DNA of 64,000 bases. Origin: Meconema thalassinum. Its lineage: Eukaryota > Arthropoda > Insecta > Orthoptera > Tettigoniidae. Made by a program: the position numbers and the translations under genes. Below, in pieces: positions 11,313-22,837 of the stretch. Every line of letters begins with the position of its first letter. Within the stretch, counting starts at the first letter, position 1. The notes below the pieces were generated by a model, which was given only the letters and a program-made list of their open reading frames with translations, did not search any database and had not been told where the DNA came from. The stretch spans positions 229,611,556-229,675,555 of the forward strand of contig OX336398.1 of assembly GCA_946902985.2 (NCBI GenBank), read 5' to 3'.

Positions 11313-12170
11313 TAGGGCTCGGATTTTTAGGTGCTAAAAATCGGGGATATATTTATTTTTATGTATTCAAAATGCCTGAAATATGTGGGGGAAAAAGTAG
11401 AAATATTTAATTAATATTTGGTTTATTAATGTGAATATAAACAATATGCAGCACTCAAAAATGCAATTTATGCTATGTCTCACTGACTGCTGAAGCATTA
11501 CCATACACAACGAGATACATCTTGAGGTTGTCCATCACAAATGGCCGACGATTATCGCGAAACACTTCTTCTGAAGGCGCGAAACTGCGGCAATATGTTT
11601 CTTGCCCTCGAGGTGTTGTGTAACTTGAGATCGCTGTTCAGCCTTGATTGCTTTCCCACATGGTTGGCAGAACAGAACGCCCGCATCAGAAGTAAAAGTA
11701 TTCCTAAATTCTTCAACATACTGCTGCTGGCGGTAACTTGCAGTTGTTTTTACCTTAGGCATTGTAGAACTGCCTTACACTTCACAGTGCCAGAAATGAA
11801 CTGCATGTGAGTGACACCGGCTCCAGGTAGTTGGGGGTGAGGGGGAAGGTCTAGGACGTAGTGCAATATGGCTATGGATAAGGGAATCCCCGGCTTCCAC
11901 AGTGAGTGGGACGGGACGACAAGTTAAGAAAAACACAGCTCCAAGCTGGCATACGGTCTGCATGAAGATTAGATAGCTCACAGGTTCTTTCCAGTTGTGT
12001 AACACAGAACAAAAATGCAAGAGATTGAAATACTGATTTAAACAGATGTAAATATTACGTATTTTATGTGCTAATAAGTGAAAAGCAGGAATTTATGTAA
12101 TTCTAGAAAAAATGTTTAAAATAGGTATTTACATAAAATAATATTTATTTACCTAAAAATCCGAGCCCTA
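11313..12170 (-). mobile_element. Internally deleted hAT element (858 bp)
   Basis: Ends TAGGGCTCGGATTTTTAGGT and, inverted, ACCTAAAAATCCGAGCCCTA form about 20-bp perfect terminal inverted repeats. The 8-bp duplication CTCATAAC lies at 11305-11312 and 12171-12178. Only the N-terminal zinc-finger part of a transposase remains on the minus strand; the RNase H-like catalytic domain is missing, so the element would need a partner to move. Confidence 0.93.
11535..11762 (-). CDS. hAT transposase N-terminal zinc-finger fragment (75 codons)
   Basis: The product starts MPKVKTTASYRQQQYVEEF and has a C2H2-like finger, FCQPCGKAI ... QHLEGKKH, at about residues 31-57 (Cys, Cys, His, His all present). This layout is known from hAT-derived proteins of the CGGBP1 type, where it binds DNA at the ends. 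No catalytic DDE region follows; the frame ends soon after. It is the remnant of a longer transposase and a product, if any, could only bind DNA. The start Met fits the family start. Confidence 0.7.
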   Translation of the reverse strand: MPKVKTTASYRQQQYVEEFRNTFTSDAGVLFCQPCGKAIKAEQRSQVTQHLEGKKHIAAVSRLQKKCFAIIVGHL

Positions 12171-12323
12171 CTCATAACACCTATGATGATGCGTTAGCAC
12201 AAGTTATTTTGATATTCTTTTCCTTTGACCTTCAGTCCTAAGTGCAGGTACCCCAGTGAGCGTAACTACCTTTTCTAAACGGTGTGGATCCCTCATGTTT
12301 TAATTAACTGTCATCCTTAATTT

Positions 12324-12844
12324 GGCGGCTTCGGTGGCGTAGTTGGTAGCATGCTGAGCTTCTATGCCCAAGGTCACGGGTTCAAATCCAGCCGAAGTCG
12401 TCGGATTATTTAAGAGCGTTAAAAATCCCTCAGTATGCCATCCTTTGGAGGGGAAGTAAAGCCGGCGGTGCCATGTCATAGATGTATGGCATGATAAAGA
12501 ACCTTCCACCAATATTACACTTGTGTGAAGCTAAATTATAGGTTAGATTTGACTGACGATCTTATGTTCCAACGTTCGTCACCAGAATAACACTGTGGTG
12601 GAATCTAGTAACCAAGTTCAGAACTAATTAGTCGTTGACGGTGGCATTTGGTAGCGAAAGTAGGAACTACTTGAAAATTAATTATCTGCAGTCCTTACTT
12701 AAATTAAAAACAGATAATACATACTACTACAGCCATCACAATTAACACCGGTTATCAGACAGATTCTACAAACACCCTAAGTACACGGGGATACATGACC
12801 GCGTTGTCGCAGCCCCTAAACTGAGGAACCAACCAACCAACCAT
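12324..12844 (+). mobile_element. SINE-A, copy 3 (complete)
   Basis: Full copy with A-box-like TGGCGTAGTTGG and B-box-like GGTTCAAATCC, body and (AACC)n tail. Flanked by a perfect 10-bp duplication TCCTTAATTT (12314-12323 and 12845-12854), so both ends are fixed. Confidence 0.93.
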
Positions 12845-12854
12845 TCCTTAATTT

Positions 12855-13452
12855 GTCGCTGCATTCTATTTCATTAAATTTATTCTACGTCTGGACGCTT
12901 TTCATTTGGTTAGGTTTAGCTAGGGCCTGGTGGGAGTATTTAGCTACCAACCTTGTGGGTATCCCTCTGTCCTTCTTTTCAACTTTTCAGGACCTTGACA
13001 TCTGTTTGAGAGGCCACCGGGACACCACTAAAGGACCTCAACAAATGGTAGCAGAGGCTCAACACGTAGCTCCACTTAGCATAAGAAGGCAGTCGGAGTA
13101 GGTGGGGGTAACAATGGAGGCGTGTATTTTGGATGAGGTGAGTATGTTGGGGGCTTGCATGGCTCACGCATCTGACGTCATGCCTCGCTGTTGACATCTT
13201 GTGTAATCTTCATGTGCGTGTATGCATGTGCCCCTTGTGTCCACACCCCCTTCCCCCAGTGGCCTCTCTGGTGGCCACAATTAACCCTTTAAGTGCTGAG
13301 TTACCCAATTAGCTCTTTGACAAGCCTCATTGCTAAATTTTTCAATTGCATTAAAGAAACGTAGAAGTCGTAATTTTAACTCATCATGTCTATAGTTCTC
13401 GGGCCTTGATTAATCCAAATGTAAATTCAAAATTCTACGTTTATATTAAACT
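12855..13452. other. Stretch with nothing firm
   Basis: A frame at 12853-13101 reads 82 codons but has no recognisable domain. TTAACCCTTTAAGTGC near 13281 looks like a piggyBac-type end without a partner. Confidence 0.4.
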
Positions 13453-13480
13453 AGCAGTAGTGCCCGGCTTCGCCCGGTAG
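13453..13480 (-). mobile_element. Helitron-like 3' terminus
   Basis: On the minus strand the sequence runs CCGGGCGAAGCCGGGC (a near-perfect hairpin), ACTACTG, CTAG, then T. This matches a Helitron 3' end. The body would extend to higher coordinates, but I could not find its 5' start. Confidence 0.5.
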
Positions 13481-13580
13481 ATTTGTTTGTTTTATGGATG
13501 ATGATGAATACTACTACAGAACTGGCACATAATACTTAAACTAACAGAAAAAAAAACCATTCTAAAAATATAACTTTTTG

Positions 13581-13609
13581 TGGTGGTGGTGGTGGTGGTG
13601 GTGGTGGTG
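13581..13609 (+). repeat. (GGT)n microsatellite
   Basis: About ten GGT units followed by GCTGGGGGG. Confidence 0.9.
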
Positions 13610-14284
13610 CTGGGGGGTGATAAGTAGTACAGTATAATGGACGTAACATTCAGATCATTTTCCCGTAATGATAATGACAATAATGAATAGGGAAATGGCT
13701 ATTTACTAACTACAGTACTGACACATGTAATTTTCAAACGGATTGAAAAATATGATTAGAAAGAGGAGTATGTGAAATAAAGGACACTGCCTAGGGCCTC
13801 TATCTCATTGGCTGTTCGAAAAGTAGAGATCAATAGTGTCGTCTTTTATCACATAGTGCCATAGGAAAATAATCAGAGCACTTTGGGAAACTTCGGCTGT
13901 CCCGAGCTCCTGAAGTAGCAATAGTGGCATTTATCGCCACATACCGTTCAAGGATAAGGATATGAATAAATGAAAGTAAATTTGAAAGCACCAACGCTTC
14001 TTGCAGCTGATAACCTCTATGTACTGCACCAACACCATCGCACTTATACAGAGGCATAATATTTTCAAGATGATAACTGTTTTAAGGGGCCTAAGAAATC
14101 TTCTTGCAATAATTACTCCCAGTGACTCCAATTTATAAGCAGCGCAAGTTGTAAATATTTTCGCAATTCTGGTATGGGTGACGTGATGCAGCTCGCATTG
14201 CCAGCCAACAATTGACTTATTAAAATATTCTTACAGTTGCACTATACGGACATTAATGGTTCTAGGACCTTAAAACGTACTTTT

Positions 14285-14815
14285 CAAGTTCATTTTGTCT
14301 GTTGTTCTAAATGTAGAGAATGGAGAGAATTGTCCAAAATATCAAGTGGACAGTGTTACCCGCAGGGTTCCAAAGGGTAAGTATATTAAGTTTGGTTAAG
14401 CTCGGTGAAACGATGTAGACTTGTGCCAAAGGGCCTAAATGCAAGGAATGGATTGGTCTGTCCGAAATTTCACGTAGACAGTGTTACTCGTCGGGTTCCA
14501 GAGGGTAAGTATGTAAAATTTGGTTCAGATCGGAGGAACGGTGTAGATTTGTGAAAAAGGGCCTAAATGTAGGAAAAGGAGTGGTCTGTTCGAAATTTCG
14601 TGGAGACAGTGTTACTCGCAGGTTTCCAAAGGCCAAGAATACACATTTTGGTTCAGATCGGTGAAACGGTGTAGATTTGTGCCAAAGGGCCTAATGCAGG
14701 GAATGTAGTGGTCTGTCCGACATTTCATGTAATAAACAGTGTTACTCGCAGGGTCACAAAGGCTAAGTATACAAATTTTGGTTCAGATCGGTGAAACGGT
14801 GTAGATTGGTATAAA
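14285..14815 (+). repeat. Tandem array, about 129-bp unit, about 4 copies
   Basis: GTAGAYTTGTG or a close variant recurs at 14414, 14543, 14671 and 14801. Each unit has TTTGGTTCAGATCGG and GTGTTACTCG. The array ends in ACAGACAGACA. A partial unit is found again at 15664-15740, beyond the SINE-A at 15065. Confidence 0.8.
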
Positions 14816-15064
14816 TAACAGACAGACAAACCAACATTGAGCTTTATACCGTATTTACACATTCTAGTGCAACAATCACAATAACGCACGTTATCACAAA
14901 AATTCTACACACACACCCATGTACACGGGGCAACATGACCACGAAGTCTAAGCCCCGAAAATAAAATATTAACTGTGCTTACGAAAGCATAGAGAATACT
15001 ACAGTCCATTATAACCCTTTATTGTCAATCGGTCTGTTTTCCCATGTGTCCTTTAGCAAATTTT

Positions 15065-15587
15065 GGTTGGTTGGTTGGTTCCTCAGTTTAGGGGCTGCGA
15101 CAACGCGGTCATGTAGCCCCGTGTACTTTGGGTGTGTGTAGAACCTGTCTGATAAGAGGTGTTAATTGTGATGGCTGTATTAGTGTGTGTATCTGGTTTT
15201 TTTAAATATTAAGTACAGACTGCAACTTAGAATTTTTCAAATTGTTCCTACTTTTGCCGTCAAACGCCACAGTCAACGACTACTAGGCCTAGTTCAGAAC
15301 TTAGCTACTAGACGCCACCGCAGTCTGCCCTTGGCAACGAACGTAGAAACCTAAGAGCGTTGTTTATATTCTTAACCTATCCAATTTAGCTTCACACAGG
15401 TGCAATTGGTGGAAGGTTCTTTAACATGCCATAAATCTATGACATGGGACCGCCGGCTTTACTTCCCCTCCGAAGGAAGGCATACTGAGGGATTTTTAAC
15501 GCTCTTAAAAATCCGACGGCTTCAGTCGGGTTTGAACCATCGATCTTGGGCATAGAAGCTCAGCATGCTACCAACTACGCCACCGAA
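15065..15587 (-). mobile_element. SINE-A, copy 4 (complete)
   Basis: Reverse copy: GGTT-repeat tail at the left, tRNA-like head at the right. Flanked by the 9-bp duplication GCAAATTTT (15056-15064 and 15588-15596). Confidence 0.93.
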
Positions 15588-15904
15588 GCAAATTTTACCG
15601 GACTATCATGATACTGAGTAAATCGTTGTTGCCTAGTGACAATATGTCCGTCAAGTTATTAGAACGGTGAAACGGTATAGATTTGTGCAAAAGGGCATAA
15701 ATGCAGAGAATGGAGTGGTCTGTCCGAAATTTAACATAGCCTAAACTATTCCACTTGAGTCTGGCTATCATATACAAAAAGAATTTTTCGAATCCACTGG
15801 TAGTTCCAGAGATTAGTGCGTTCAAACACATAAACACACAAACACACAAACTCTACAGCTTTATTATATTACTATTAGAAGTACCCGTTCTTCGAATGGT
15901 GTTC

Positions 15905-17295
15905 GGTGTTAACACCTGATATTATCAATTGAGCTACTGTTGCAATGTTTAGTGGTTTGTCATTCCTTCATAAGTTTATCAGAACGAAGATAGTTTTCTG
16001 GGAATATCACACACACTGTTAATTTAAGGGCCTTAAAATGTTATTTTCGGAGACCCTTTATAGACTCCCGAATTTTGTGTCTCACATTGAGAAGCGCAAA
16101 ATATGCTTTGGTCGTCCTTCTAGGATAATTTTTATATTTCGCCTATTTTAGCATGTATTTTGAGAAGTTTTCCCTATATCAACCCATCTACTGTATGAAA
16201 AGTACGGTGAAGAGTTTTATAAATGATTGGTGTATTGACTCTCATGGTTACCATAACCTAATTTTATTATGCACCAAGCATCCGAACACGATTTATAGGC
16301 GTACATAAAGATACACAGAAAGACAGACAGACAATTCTATTGTCTACAACATATCACCCAGATATCCAAATATGGGTATATCTACCACAAAGTATCGAAC
16401 AAAATCATCCTTACGATGAATCCGTGTGTCGAAAAAAAAAAACGAAAAGAAGAAAAGATTAGTTAAAATGTGCTTTCAAACTAAATTCACCTAACGTGTA
16501 CTTCCTGACGTGAAATAGAATTGAAAGCCTTGTAGACGAAACGCAATACACGTCACATAAAAACCGACCCTCTACGTTATGTTAGGTGCCCATACACAGG
16601 AAGACCTCTTTCATAAAGTATAAAGGCTTGTGGTGCATGAAAATTCAGGTTCGTTAACCTCAAATGGCCCAAATTTCTAAAAGCCGCAAAAAATGCTGAT
16701 TCAATTCAGGAATTTTTGAAACTAATGTTGTTGTTTGGAGATATAATAGGCCTTCTGTACTATATGTCGCACGTGAAAATTGCAATAAAAATTCTAGGTT
16801 ACCCCTCGACCCCCTTAATTGCGTTGATGAATTATACAGTCTACGTTGGTTCCGTGATAACCTTATAGCCATTTGCAAACTTTCACAGAAATATAATAAA
16901 TGGAGTGACATTGCTTCTTACAGAAATAGATGGAAAGATGGATGCCACCCCTTGAGATAATGTTGTCATGGATACCGATTTGCATTCCTTCATTAGTTTG
17001 TTAAATTAAATTAAATTAGTTTTCTGGGAATATTTCAGAAACTGTTGGTTTTAGAGCATTATAATGTAGTTTTCGGGGACCCTTTCGGGCCCCCGAGTTT
17101 TGTTTCTAGCACCGAGGGGATTTGTCTCGTCGTTGTACGCCATAATATAATACTAATAATAATAATAATATAATATAGGGATAGGCATATAATAGACCTG
17201 CCGTACCACACCCGCAGGTGTAAATCGCGTGAAAAAATTCTAGAGTACCTCTTGACCCCCTTAAGAGCATTATACGTATTGATGAATTTTACAGC
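15905..17295 (+). repeat. Repeated units that form the piggyBac target
   Basis: Diverged copies of a unit with TTTTCTGGGAATAT, GTTAGTTTTA-like, and TTGGTTCCGTGATAACC are found here and at 19666-20125. The copy around 16826 carries GATGAATTATACAGT directly followed by TTGGTTCCGTG, the form without the piggyBac insertion. Ends in CAGACAGACAGAC near 16330 and 20110. Confidence 0.7.
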
Positions 17296-17299
17296 TTAA

Positions 17300-19665
17300 C
17301 CTTCAATTAGTCGCGTGAAAAATATTACGTAATTAGTCGCGCACGGAAGAAACTCCCAGGTTTGAGAAATGGATAGAAATTGTGTTTAAAACAATTTTTA
17401 TTTGTACAACTGACTATTTTAAACATGTTGAAATTCTATAATTATTATTTGGAATTTAAAAAATGTTTTATTTGTTTTGGTTAAGTATTTTTTTTAAATT
17501 ACTAAGTCAAAAACAAACTATGAAAAGTTTCAAACTACAAAACTTTAAACATGAAAAATGAAGTGTAATTCAACCATTATAAACCTACAGGTACTGGTAC
17601 TAATATTTACAAAAAATAAACCATGAAGTAAAAAGAACAGAACAAAACACCTGAAATCAGTCTCTACACTTTCTCATCACTGCTGCCTTGGTTGCCATTT
17701 TCTGCACAGTTGGTACAGAGGGAAGTTGTATGCTGCTTACAAATGTATCTTGAGCACTTTGAGCATGTCACAACAGTTTTTCTGTTTTCCCTCCAGGTAC
17801 AATATGCACAGCGCCCGGCTGCTCCAGCCGCAGGTGGTCTTTTCGTATCTTCATCTTCAATACCAGCAATTTTTCTTGCTTGTCGCTTCACTTGGCGATG
17901 TAGATTTTCCTGTAGAGCTCTTCGTCTGATATGATCCATTGACAGTTCTTTTGCGAGTGTTTTTAAAAAGTTTCTGCGGACAGTATTTGCCTGCGTGGTG
18001 GCTAAATATATTATGTTAGCATTCACTGCACCAATGTTCATAAGAGCGAAAAACAGAGCCAAGGGCCATCTGTTTGTTTTTCTTCCCACATTGTAGGCTG
18101 CCTTCAACTTGTCCAGGGTGTCAACTCCCCCTTTTGTTTTGTTATAATAAGTCAGCATTTCTGGCTTCAGTGCGTCTCCACTTTCAACGTCAATGTCATC
18201 AGAATCGTGCAATGATGAAAGCAGCAAGACAACTTTATTTTTCTTTGCTTTCTAAGAAAGTAGAGTTTTCTCATAATCGTAAAAAAACAAACTACTGTTT
18301 ACTGGTCGATTAGTATGCTCTTGTACTATTGGTGGTAATTCAACCTTATTTTTACGCAAGGTTCCGACGAGAGAGCTGATGGTCACTTGCCAATTCATCA
18401 CAGAGCGGTATAGAGCAGAAGTAATTGTCTACGGTCACATTCCTACCCGACTGGTAAATAGGCCGTGTTAATCTAAGCACAACATCCTTTTCTCTATTGA
18501 TTACATTGAATGGTCCTTGTTGTTGCTTCCCACAGTAAACTTCCATTTTGCTGGCATAAAATGTCTTAGAATCAGTCAGGGCGTATACTTTTATGCCATA
18601 TTTAGCAGGTTTTCTTTTCATATACTGCCTAAACGGGCACCGGCCTCTAAAAGGTTCTAACATTTCGTCTATAGTGACGTTTTCTCCAAGGGTGTAGTTG
18701 TTGACGCAGTTTTCATTGAAGACGTCAAATATTTCTCGCAGCGGAGCAAGTTTGTCAAGCTGTCGCCTTTCTCGTCTTGTAGTAGCATCGTTGAATCTTA
18801 GACTACTCAATAGAAACCTCCATCTTTTCAAAGACAATGTAGATCGGAAAAATTCTACTCCAGTAAAATCATTTGCATATAAGTCATCCAGGTTTACTGT
18901 AATTCGGTCATTTGTGTAGCGGACAATTGTATCTATCATGGGGTCTGTAAAAAACTAACTCCAACAATCCAAGGCTGTACGAGCTTCTCGAGCATCTCTT
19001 CGTGGGCCAGGTAGATGTACTCTCAGAATGTTGTGGGGTCTACGTCTAGCATTCCTAAAAATAGGTGGGCTACACGAATACCAGCGAGTTAGTTTGTCTT
19101 TACCCAAAATAAAGTTTGTGTTTCTATTCACATCAAAAATAGGGATTGGCAGTTGAACTGGATATACATCTGGCAGCGGATCTGGCTGTTCTTCATCTTC
19201 AGATTGCTCTGTGCTCGTATTGTGGTCAGAAACTTCTAAATTGTCTTCAACCTCACTACCGTCAGAAAAGATGTCATCTTCGTCTGACATTGGCTCCAAT
19301 AACAAGAGCATTAATTCTGCTTTCTTCTCTAGGATCCATTATGAAGTATAACACACCCAAAGTTACATATAACTAAACGATATTATCTAAAAAAGTATAC
19401 ACGCACTTCGTCGCACACGGGACTTTCTACCGTTCACTTTGTCATCACAAATAGTCACGCACGGAAGATCAGACCAGGTCATTTAGCAAATCGTTGTTGA
19501 CAAGCACGCCTCGTGGCGAACACTGACAACAATAGACGTGAAATGTGCGGAAGGGTACGGGGGAGAGCTGTTGGGTCAGCCAACCCGCCACCACCTCAAA
19601 CCGGTACAGTCTGCGCAAAACAAATAGGACCCGGGAGAAAATCCCGTGACGCGACTAATTGAAGG
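17300..19665 (-). mobile_element. piggyBac element, 2366 bp, nearly intact
   Basis: Both ends are CCTTCAATTAGTCGCG (inverted at the right), flanked by TTAA at 17296-17299 and 19666-19669. TTAA duplication and the transposase inside are diagnostic of piggyBac. A subterminal motif GTCRCGCACGGAAGA is found at 17336 and again near 19453 in the same orientation. The element sits in a repeat for which an unfilled paralogue exists at about 16826. Confidence 0.97.
17664..19311 (-). pseudogene. piggyBac transposase with three lesions
   Basis: Encodes a DDD transposase that excises and inserts DNA at TTAA. An acidic N-terminus (MSDEDDIFSDGSE) is followed by the DDE_Tnp_1_7-type core. All three expected catalytic aspartates are visible: NVTIDEML, NVTVDNYF and KGGVDTLDK. 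A C-terminal cysteine-rich domain (CAYC ... CSKC ... CKQH ... CTNC) ends the frame at 17664. Breaks: a TAG at about 18955-18957 after DCWS, a frameshift near 18365 after HQLS, and a TAG near 18252. About 550 codons in all, normal for the family. Few lesions with intact ends suggest a recent insertion. Confidence 0.92.
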
Positions 19666-20125
19666 TTAATTTGGTTCCGTGATAACCTTCTAGCCGTTTG
19701 CAAACTTTCACACTAATGTAATTAATGGAATTGCATTGCGTCCTACAGCAATAGATGGACCTCTGAGAATCTGTCGCCATGGTTACCGGCTTGCATTCGT
19801 CCATTAGTTTATTAAATGAAATTAGTATTCTGGGAATATCTCAAAAACGGTTAGTTTTAGGACCTTAAAATGTGGTTTTCCTGAGTTTTGCCTCTCACAT
19901 TGAGGGGCTAAAAATGAGCTTTGCCTCGTCTACGCCTATTTCAGCATGTATTTTAAGGGGGTAGGCCCCCTTTTATGAGAGTTACGGAGAAGAGTTACAT
20001 CATTGATTAGTGTCGTGCCTCTGATGGATATCTGTACCAAATTTTACGTTGATGCACCCAGCCGTTCTCGATTTATATGGGAACAAATTTGTCCACAGAC
20101 AAACAAACAGACAGACAAAAACATT
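19666..20125 (+). repeat. Right-hand continuation of the piggyBac target repeat
   Basis: Continues the repeat that stops at 17295 (TTGGTTCCGTGATAACC onward), with CTGGGAATATCTC and GGGGGTAGGCCCCC, and ends at the CAGACAGACA run near 20100. Confidence 0.7.
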
Positions 20126-20284
20126 ATTTTCGCGCCCATCCATCATAAAACAGTCTGAGACGCGTAAATAACTCAAATTTCCATAGAAACTCAGAAAAAA
20201 CAGACAAACTTTCTTTTTTATATACCGGTTTGTAGAGGTATACTGCACCGCTCGGTGCTGACCGTGTTTTATTGCACAAATTTA

Positions 20285-20645
20285 GATTTTACTCGCTAAC
20301 CGTTGGAGATACACGAAAAGGGATAAGGATCTTTTGGATATAAAATTAAATGTTAAAGCTCGTGTATGCCATCAAAAGTTTGCTATTTCTTAGCGTTCTC
20401 TTTTTATTTGAAATGGAAATATGAAATTTTGAAACCAAAGGGTGTAGTGACGTCATCAATGTGGGTTTTACTCGCTAACTGTTGGAGATACACGAAAAGT
20501 GATGAGGACATTTCGGATAGGAAATTAAATTTTAAAGATCATATGTGCCATCAAAAGTTTGATATTTCTTAGCGTTCTCTTTTTATTTGATTTGGAAATA
20601 TGAAATTTTGAAACCAAAGGGTGTAGTGACGTCACTAAAATGGTC
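20285..20645 (+). repeat. Tandem duplication, about 179-bp unit
   Basis: TTTTACTCGCTAAC occurs near 20288 and 20467, and GGGTGTAGTGACGTCA near 20440 and 20620. The two units differ by scattered substitutions. Followed by an ACAGACAG microsatellite near 20770. Confidence 0.85.
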
Positions 20646-20807
20646 GCCATTTTTAATAGTGCAAAATATTGAAATCAAAAGTATCCTATATGTAAACCTG
20701 GTAAATCAGCTACATCCATGCATAATTTCATTTAAATCGGACCAGTGGTCCTTGCGTTATTGAGTAACACACAGACAGACAGACAGACAGACGGACAGAC
20801 ACACACC

Positions 20808-21272
20808 AGGATATGTGTGTAGCCCCACACTGGATAGTGCTTCACCCTCAAGGGCTCACAGTATCACGTGCCTTCTGCACAAGATCCTAAAGGAGGCAGG
20901 GTGTGAGTAGCCCCACTCACTCAAGATCTCACAGTATCATAAAATGTACATCAGTCTGTTTATTAATCGGGCACACGGTTGTGGGAAATTATAAGGAAAG
21001 TAGGGTTAGGAATGAGATGTGACGTACCGATAGAAATTTAAAGTAGCTTAATAACGCAAAAATGGCATTTCGATAATATTGAAGACTTTTGGCACTCTGG
21101 ATCCCTTTAGTCAATATTCTTTCTTTGTTTTTTTCTTTTTTTATGATAGAGGGGGAATTATTTCTGTAATTCTACTTTTATAGTGCGCATCTCTATCATT
21201 TTATGCAGTTTAAGAAAAGAAACACAAGTCATTTGCCAATCCAAATAATTAAACTGAATTTAAAAAGGTCCA
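20808..21272. repeat. Left arm of a 460-bp inverted repeat
   Basis: Near-identical, in reverse complement, to 26068-26510. Shared landmarks are CACAGTATCACGTGCCTTC, TGTACATCAGTCTG and AAATGGCATTTCGATAAT. The outer part is about one and a half copies of the 88-bp unit that forms the array at 26458. One difference is an insertion in the T-rich stretch near 21130. Confidence 0.9.
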
Positions 21273-21604
21273 CTCGGCACGCCGGAAGGCGGAGGTAGAT
21301 TTCACCGGGCAAACTAGGGGATAGGCGAAAATATGCAGAATATGCAGGTTTTCGTAGAAAGATCAGACCTCATTTATTGCGAGAAAGTTTTTTATAATTG
21401 GAGCTTAATTAACTTTGTTTTTCATCATTTTATGCATATTATACACATTTTATTGTCATATGGGGACGGTAACCATCTTGTCATTTGGGGTCCATTTTTA
21501 TGCTTGTGGTCACACTGTCCTGATGCAAGGTTTCGACAATGATGTGTAACTATCTAACTGTCTGTTACTTCTTCACGCAAAACTTTATCTCCCGCAGAGA
21601 TTTT
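21273..21604. other. Stretch with nothing recognised
   Basis: Unique sequence inside the large inverted repeat, before SINE-A copy 5. No gene seen. Confidence 0.4.
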
Positions 21605-21992
21605 GGTTGGTTCCTCAGTTTCGGGGCTGCGACAACGCGGTCATGTAACCCCGTGCACTTTGGGTGAGTGTAGAATCTGTCTGATAAACGGTGTGAATTG
21701 TGATGGCTGTATTATTTTGTAATTCAGGTAAGGACTGCAGACGGTCAATTTCAAGCAGTAGTTCCTAATGTTGCTCCCAAATACTACCGTCAACGACACC
21801 AAGCTGTGAACTTGGCTACTAGATGCCTCCGCAACCAGCAACTCGCAACGAACGTTGGAACTTCCCCTCCAAAGGAAAGCATACTGAGGGATTTTTAGCG
21901 CTCTTAGAAAATCCGACGACTTCGGCCGGCTTTGAACCCGCGACCTTGGGCATAGAAGTCCAGCATGCTACCAGTTAAGTCACCGAAGCCGC
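21605..21992 (-). mobile_element. SINE-A, copy 5, with an internal deletion
   Basis: Short GGTT tail at the left and tRNA-like head at the right. Compared with the other copies, about 90 bp between CAACGAACGTTGGAA and CTTCCCCTCC is missing. No clear target duplication. Confidence 0.85.
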
Positions 21993-22039
21993 TTCACACT
22001 TAGTCAGATGGAAAACTGAATGTGATCTCGTGCGAGTGC

Positions 22040-22100
22040 GTTGCCATGGCAACTTCTGATTGCTCATCCCTCATCAATTTAGTAGTGTTGCCATGGCAAC
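22040..22100. promoter_or_regulatory. Two RFX X-box-like palindromes
   Basis: GTTGCCATGGCAAC, a perfect 14-bp palindrome, is present at 22040-22053 and 22087-22100. It matches the symmetrical X-box consensus bound by RFX factors. No gene is found next to it, so function is unproven. Confidence 0.45.
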
Positions 22101-22582
22101 CTCTGACAGCTCTTGGCATTTTCTTATAATTCCGAAATCATTTTCCTCATCCCTTGGCGTAATGGTGGGCCGTATCAAAAATTCTTTCAGACAAAAGTTT
22201 TAGGTAATTATTAGGGGAATATTGTCCTTTTGGTACGGTTTTGATATTGTGCCTATTAAGAGAGATATGATTAATGTTTCCGGAAAAAAAAAACTTTTTC
22301 TCACCCCTTTGGTCAATGGTTGGTGCTATCAAAAAACTTTTCAAACATACATTTTTGGTCCTTATCCGACACATAGTATGAACTTTGAATGGATTCGATA
22401 TTTCAAATATTAAGAGAGTTATAGCGATATTTCACTTTTATGAAAAATCCCCCCATTTTCACCCCCGTAGACCGATTGTGCCCATTTACGAACTCGGCCG
22501 AGATTTTATAGGGATACATATTATGTAAACATTTCAAAGTGATTGGTGCAAAATTGCGGAAGTTATCGTGTCCACAAGAAAG
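22101..22582. other. Stretch with repeated CCCC/ATCAAAA-type motifs, no gene
   Basis: Contains loosely repeated phrases (TCATCCCTTGG / TCACCCCTTTGG, GGGCCGTATCAAAAA / GGTGCTATCAAAAAA) that suggest an old diverged repeat. No coding evidence. Confidence 0.4.
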
Positions 22583-22584
22583 TG

Positions 22585-22637
<53 letters not shown>
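22583..22637 (+). repeat. Compound microsatellite (TA)n(GA)n
   Basis: About 14 TA followed by about 13 GA units. Confidence 0.95.
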
Positions 22638-22837
22638 TACATATATACATAAATTATATAGAAACTCTTGAACTGACGGTGGTTTTGGGTTCTAGGGAAT
22701 GTGAAACGCGAAGATATGTCAAAATTTTCTGGAAGTCGAAACAGAGTACCCATTGCAATAGTTAGCTTTCTAATGAAATCTACCTAAAATTATACGAGCC
22801 TTACAGTAGTCGCGGATGATGTGTAACATGTGACATG

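Noticed and set aside
12324..12400. tRNA-like sequence with A and B boxes as a possible tRNA gene
   Set aside because: It is the head of SINE-A: it is followed by a long body, an (AACC)n tail and a 10-bp target duplication, and it recurs in the window; it does not fold as a complete tRNA by eye.
12853..13101. 82-codon frame preceded by a pyrimidine-AG, possibly a host exon
   Set aside because: No recognisable domain and no further exon; overlapping minus frame is equally open.
13281..13300. TTAACCCTTTAAGTGC as a piggyBac end (and TTAACCCATTGAGTGC at 25194)
   Set aside because: No opposite end or duplication was found; a short TTAA-C-rich match alone is weak.
18074..18313. Forward-strand frames inside the piggyBac
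   Set aside because: They are on the opposite strand of the transposase, lack similarity to anything and cross its lesions.
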